Origin: JADJLQ01 sp964396995
GTDB taxonomy: Bacteria; Bacteroidota; Bacteroidia; Chitinophagales; Saprospiraceae
Length of the DNA stretch: 9,665 nucleotides
Direction: 5' to 3'
Assembly: GCA_964396995.1 (NCBI GenBank)
Contig: CAYNIG010000193.1
Span: forward strand, 1-9,665
Shown here: positions 6,707-9,665 of the stretch, piece by piece
Position numbering within the stretch: the first letter of the stretch is position 1
Layout of the letters: each line of letters starts with the position of its first letter
Notes under the pieces: generated by a model
The model's database searches: none
Told to the model about the DNA's origin: nothing
Seen by the model: only the letters and a program-made list of their open reading frames with translations
Program-made: the position numbers and the translations under genes

Positions 6707-8662
6707 ATGGCCAAAAATAAAAGCAGCTCCCTTCAAAGCAAATCCAGAATTACTTCGCACGGAGTGGCACGAAACCCTGTTGCCAAACCATCCTTTTTAT
6801 CTTTTGACAATACCTCGTTTTACAATCAAAAAAACTTTACCCTCCTCAGTATTTTATTATTTGCTATTATGATTTGGCTGAGTACCGCCTTTGGGGTAAA
6901 TGGCGATGAAAAATTCCAGGTGGATTATTCAAAAAAACTTTGGGCTTATTATTCAAGTGGAGGTAAAGACACCAGTGCACTGAATATCCCAGAAGGAAAT
7001 ATGCACCTCTATGGCGGTTTGTTTGAAATTACAGCAATTTCAATAAACAAACTGGCTGGCATAGAAAACGAATTTAGTCCGGCTTATCATACTACACGCA
7101 GAGTATTATGTGCAGCATTTGGATTTATTGCCATACTTTTTACATGTCTTTTTGCCAGGGATCTGGGGGGCTGGCCTTTGGCTTTTCTAAGCCTGCTCCT
7201 GATGAGTTTTACTCCACGATTTTTCGGTGATGCTATGGTCAATCCAAAAGATATCCCGTTTGCAGCCGGATATATCATGGCCTTGTATTATATATCCAGG
7301 TATATCAGAGAATTGCCCAAGCCGGGATTTGGAAATAGTATTGGGATCATAGTGGGTGTAATGATTGCACTCAATACCCGTGCAGGCGGATTATTATTAC
7401 TAGTGTATTTCATTTTATTTGTTTCTATTTCGGTCTGGAGACAATCTTCCTCACCCAATGCATACCATCAGGCTGCATTACTACGGGTTGCAGTGACAAC
7501 CTTGCTGGTTTGTATTCTTTCTTATTTTATAGGGATTGCATTCTGGCCATTTGCTTTAGCCAATCCTTTGGTCAATCCGATGAAAGCATTGTCCGAATTT
7601 ACCCAACAGCCCATCACCATTTCCGTTTTGTTCGGCGGATATCACAGGTCTTCTGGCGCTTTACCCTGGAATTATATACCTGAATGGATTATTCGTACTA
7701 TTCCCATATTTTCTATTGTGGGTGTATTTTTTTTATTCCGATTGTTAAAACCCCGTCTTCAGGATTTGCCATTCATGGAACTATTCATTCTTTTCTTTTC
7801 ATTCTTATTTCCCATTGTATATGCCGTTTATAGCCACTCTACCTTACATGATGGGTGGAGGCATTTTTTATTTGTATACCCCTCGCTGTTATTATTATCG
7901 GCATTAGGTTGGTATTTATGGTTTACTTCATTTGGCTCAAAATTTTTCAGGTTGTTTTCTTTTTTGTTTTTGATGGCTTTGATCAGTGAAAATCTGTATT
8001 CCATGATCTCTATGCATCCTTATCAATACAGTTATTTTAATCCATTATTCGGTGGCATAAAAAAAGCATACAGTAATTTCGAGACCGACTATTGGATGCT
8101 TTCCATAAAAGAAGCTTCCACCTGGCTAAAAAATCATGAACGTATAGATAAAGTAAAAAACAAAAAATACACCGTCACTACCAATTGTATGTACCCAGCC
8201 CAGGTATTTCTCAATGATACCAATTCAATCGCTCTTTCCTATAGCCGCTATTACGATCGAAATGAAAAATATTGGGATTATGCTCTTTTTTATTCCAGAT
8301 TTGTAAATCGGTCTCAACTGCGTAATCGCACCTGGCCACCGAAAGGAACCATTCACACAATTAAAACCGGTGGGGTGCCGATTTGCGCTGTAGTAAAAAG
8401 AGAAAATTTCGATGATTATAATGGTTATGAGGCCTTGAAAAAAGGGGACGAATTAAAAGCCATTACCTACTTTCTTTCCTATTTAAATTACGACCCGTTG
8501 AATGAGACTGTGTCCTTAGCCCTGGCTTCTATTTATAAAAATAATTGTTTGTATGAAAAAGCAGAAGAGTTGATCAAGCAAAGTCTGCAAGCTTATCCTG
8601 ACAATCCAGTGGCTAAAAACTTATCGAAAGAAGTGGAATATGAAAAATCCAAGTATCCATAG
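6707..8662 (+). CDS. GT39-like polytopic glycosyltransferase with C-terminal TPR repeats
   Basis: Predicted integral-membrane GT-C enzyme of the PMT/ArnT-like type, which moves a sugar from a polyprenyl-phosphate donor to a periplasmic acceptor. The frame also opens at TTG 6683 (659 aa), but that codon is inside a promoter box, so ATG 6707 (651 aa) is preferred. After a basic N-terminal tail, the first membrane segment (about 44-63) is followed by GVNGDEKF, whose D67-E68 match the catalytic acidic pair of this fold. Many further segments follow up to about residue 435. Conserved loops include RFFGDAMVNPKDIP (171-184), WPFALANP (280-287), HDGWRH (381-386) and HPYQYSYFNPLFGG (437-450), then a periplasmic FETDYWMLSIKEA region. 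Residues about 573-640 form two TPR-like helix pairs (GYEALKKGDELKAITYF; LYEKAEELIKQSLQAYPDNP). Acceptor unknown. It stands alone on its strand between the methyltransferase and a terminator. Confidence 0.8.
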   Translation: MAKNKSSSLQSKSRITSHGVARNPVAKPSFLSFDNTSFYNQKNFTLLSILLFAIMIWLSTAFGVNGDEKFQVDYSKKLWAYYSSGGKDTSALNIPEGNMHLYGGLFEITAISINKLAGIENEFSPAYHTTRRVLCAAFGFIAILFTCLFARDLGGWPLAFLSLLLMSFTPRFFGDAMVNPKDIPFAAGYIMALYYISRYIRELPKPGFGNSIGIIVGVMIALNTRAGGLLLLVYFILFVSISVWRQSSSPNAYHQAALLRVAVTTLLVCILSYFIGIAFWPFALANPLVNPMKALSEFTQQPITISVLFGGYHRSSGALPWNYIPEWIIRTIPIFSIVGVFFLFRLLKPRLQDLPFMELFILFFSFLFPIVYAVYSHSTLHDGWRHFLFVYPSLLLLSALGWYLWFTSFGSKFFRLFSFLFLMALISENLYSMISMHPYQYSYFNPLFGGIKKAYSNFETDYWMLSIKEASTWLKNHERIDKVKNKKYTVTTNCMYPAQVFLNDTNSIALSYSRYYDRNEKYWDYALFYSRFVNRSQLRNRTWPPKGTIHTIKTGGVPICAVVKRENFDDYNGYEALKKGDELKAITYFLSYLNYDPLNETVSLALASIYKNNCLYEKAEELIKQSLQAYPDNPVAKNLSKEVEYEKSKYP

Positions 8663-8687
8663 TACCCTTGCCAATTGAAAAAAAATA

Positions 8688-8714
8688 CCCTCAACTGGTA
8701 GAATCAGTTGAGGG
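8688..8714 (-). terminator. Intrinsic terminator of the right-hand surface-protein gene
   Basis: CCCTCAACTG (8688-8697) and CAGTTGAGGG (8705-8714) form a perfect 10-bp stem with a 7-base loop. On the minus strand the stem is followed by TATTTTTTTT, a proper U-tract, and it begins 35 bases after the TAG at 8749-8751. In the plus direction the stem is followed by CAAAAAATTGGTTTT, so it could also slow transcription leaving the GT39-like gene, though less efficiently. Confidence 0.85.
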
Positions 8715-8748
8715 CAAAAAATTGGTTTTAAGGAGTTTATCGGAATTA

Positions 8749-9665
8749 CTATAATTTATTCATTTTTAGTATAACCACATTATTGCTTTGATCCCGTAAG
8801 CAAACAAAGTGCAAACCACTGGATAAGGTACTGACATCAAATCGAATCCGGTTTATCCCTTTTGTAAAATTAGCAGGGATCTGATTTAGTATTTTACCAG
8901 TGATATCGATAATTTCTATCAACCCTTTACCACTTGTTGTATTAGAGAATTCAAGGATAACCTGATCTTGTGAAGGGTTAGGATATAAATGAGCCTCTAT
9001 TGGTCGGGCATGTAAATCCTGAGGCAATTCAAATTCTAAAGTTCCGTCAGTGCCAGCGATACCACTTCCGCAAGTCGCATTATTGCACGTTCCCAGGTAA
9101 TCACCATACGCAATATGAGAAGCTAAATCAGAATAGTTTATACAACGAGTTTGATTTTTACGGCTCAATCTGTTACAGATCATCACTTTTTGATCCCCGC
9201 ATTTCCATGCTGATAAGATCTGTGAATAAATCGGAGGATATTTGCAATCGGGCTTTCCATCATTATTATTGTCGATTCTATCATTGCCTCCGGGGCAAAC
9301 ATCACAGGTGTTTCCTACTCCGTCACAATCTGAATCAGGCAGCGTCGGACAGCAATTAGGAGTATCCGCTGTGCCGCAGCCGCAATTACCAGGGCTGGTT
9401 TTATTTACATCGTTTGGACACCCATCATTACAGTTAGGTGTTCCATCGCCATCACTATCTGTATCTGCTACTCCGCAGCCACAGGTGCCTGGAGCAATCT
9501 TATTACGGTCATTAGGGCATAAATCATTACAATTTGGTATGCCATCACCGTCGCTATCTGTATCAGGTACTCCGCAACCACAGATACCCGGACTTGTTTT
9601 ATTTAAATCGTTTGGACATAAATCATTACAATTTGGAACGCCATCTCCATCGATATCCGTGTCTG
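8749..9665 (-). CDS. T9SS-exported surface protein with calcium-binding repeats, C-terminal 304 residues (5' end off right edge)
   Basis: The minus frame is open from the right edge to the TAG at 8749, so the N-terminus is missing; the internal GTG at 9186 is not a start. Counting visible residues from 9663, 1-99 are three 33-residue repeats (DTDSDGDGIPNCNDLCPND type) typical of thrombospondin type 3-like calcium-binding modules. A degenerate repeat (LPDSDCDGVGNTCD) and DNNNDGKPDCK follow. Residues about 153-193 are a Cys-containing module (KCGDQKVMICN ... HIAYGDYLGTC) related to a motif seen in other Bacteroidota surface proteins. Residues about 223-304 are a type A T9SS sorting domain: HLYPNPSQDQVILEF, IIDITGKIL, FDVSTLSSGLHFV and the basic end KMNKL. 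That domain directs outer-membrane translocation and is usually removed on surface attachment. The biological role is not evident from this part. Confidence 0.92.
   Translation of the reverse strand, partial: DTDIDGDGVPNCNDLCPNDLNKTSPGICGCGVPDTDSDGDGIPNCNDLCPNDRNKIAPGTCGCGVADTDSDGDGTPNCNDGCPNDVNKTSPGNCGCGTADTPNCCPTLPDSDCDGVGNTCDVCPGGNDRIDNNNDGKPDCKYPPIYSQILSAWKCGDQKVMICNRLSRKNQTRCINYSDLASHIAYGDYLGTCNNATCGSGIAGTDGTLEFELPQDLHARPIEAHLYPNPSQDQVILEFSNTTSGKGLIEIIDITGKILNQIPANFTKGINRIRFDVSTLSSGLHFVCLRDQSNNVVILKMNKL
8752..8997 (-). other. T9SS type A C-terminal sorting domain
   Basis: This is the last 82 codons of the right-hand surface gene. The Y-P-N-P motif, the I-x-D-x-x-G-K strand, the L-S-x-G-x-x-F-V strand and a short lysine-containing end are the standard marks of the type A sorting signal recognised by the Bacteroidota type IX secretion system. 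Its presence is the strongest single phylum marker in the window. Confidence 0.9.
9367..9663 (-). repeat. Three tandem 99-bp coding repeats
   Basis: Units lie at 9663-9565, 9564-9466 and 9465-9367, each 33 codons with no linker. Each encodes D-T-D-x-D-G-D-G-x-P-N-C-N-D-x-C-P-N-D followed by an N-K-x-x-P-G-x-C-G-C-G spacer. Differences are mainly at the x positions and at third codon bases. The array meets the window edge, so the true copy number is unknown. The next module begins with the D-T of a fourth unit and then diverges, as if the array were truncated there. Confidence 0.9.

Noticed and set aside
9181..9186. GTG/ATG at 9186-9181 as the start of a small 145-residue secreted protein
   Set aside because: The frame continues upstream without a stop to the window edge and encodes the calcium-binding repeats, so these are internal codons.
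9000..9359. Plus-strand open frame of 119 codons
   Set aside because: It is antisense to the T9SS sorting domain and the repeat region of the minus-strand gene; the product is rich in Cys, His and Tyr without any domain sense.
9367..9663. CRISPR-like regularly spaced repeats
   Set aside because: The 99-bp units are contiguous, in frame and encode a known calcium-binding repeat; there are no unique spacers.

Overview
The window looks like a chromosomal piece of a Bacteroidota genome, probably of the Saprospiria type. The grounds are two large cell-surface genes of the type IX secretion (T9SS) style, one ending in a type A C-terminal sorting domain; HYR-like and PKD-like modules rich in D-x-T-P-P/A-P linkers; an 'A-H-x-x-H-G-D-x-L-G-x-C'-type motif; moderately AT-rich DNA; and two sites matching the Bacteroidota -7 promoter box TAnnTTTG. 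No taxonomic search was possible, so the family-level placement is inference.

Layout. Positions 1-2698 (minus strand) hold the first 899 codons of a giant secreted adhesin-like protein whose C-terminus lies beyond the left edge. Positions 2699-2976 are a divergent intergenic region with a promoter candidate in each direction and two inverted repeats. Positions 2977-5896 (plus) carry a compact three-gene unit: a soluble GT2 glycosyltransferase resembling ALG5/DPM1-type polyprenyl-phosphate sugar synthases, an FAD-dependent DAO-family oxidoreductase, and a GtrB-like membrane GT2 protein. The last two overlap by 11 bases. Positions 5923-6591 (minus) encode a class I SAM-dependent methyltransferase convergent with that unit. 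A divergent promoter region leads into a large GT39-like membrane glycosyltransferase with a TPR tail (6707-8662, plus). A strong intrinsic terminator at 8688-8714 closes a second surface gene that enters from the right edge on the minus strand (8749-9665). That gene carries 33-residue calcium-binding (thrombospondin type 3-like) repeats and the T9SS sorting domain.

How it may work together (inference). The ALG5/DPM1-like enzyme could load a sugar onto a polyprenyl phosphate at the cytoplasmic face. The GtrB-like protein has the C-terminal membrane anchor of that family but lacks its acidic catalytic residues, so it may be a scaffold or a specialised partner. The GT39-like enzyme is the kind of protein that uses a polyprenyl-linked sugar on the periplasmic side. 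The oxidoreductase and methyltransferase could modify the sugar or lipid. Acceptors are unknown: surface glycan, LPS or secreted glycoprotein are all possible. The flanking surface protein is rich in D-(S/T)-(A/I/L/V/M/T) tripeptides, the known Bacteroidota O-glycosylation signal, which makes a protein-glycosylation role worth testing. No tRNA, rRNA, insertion sequence or CRISPR array is visible.
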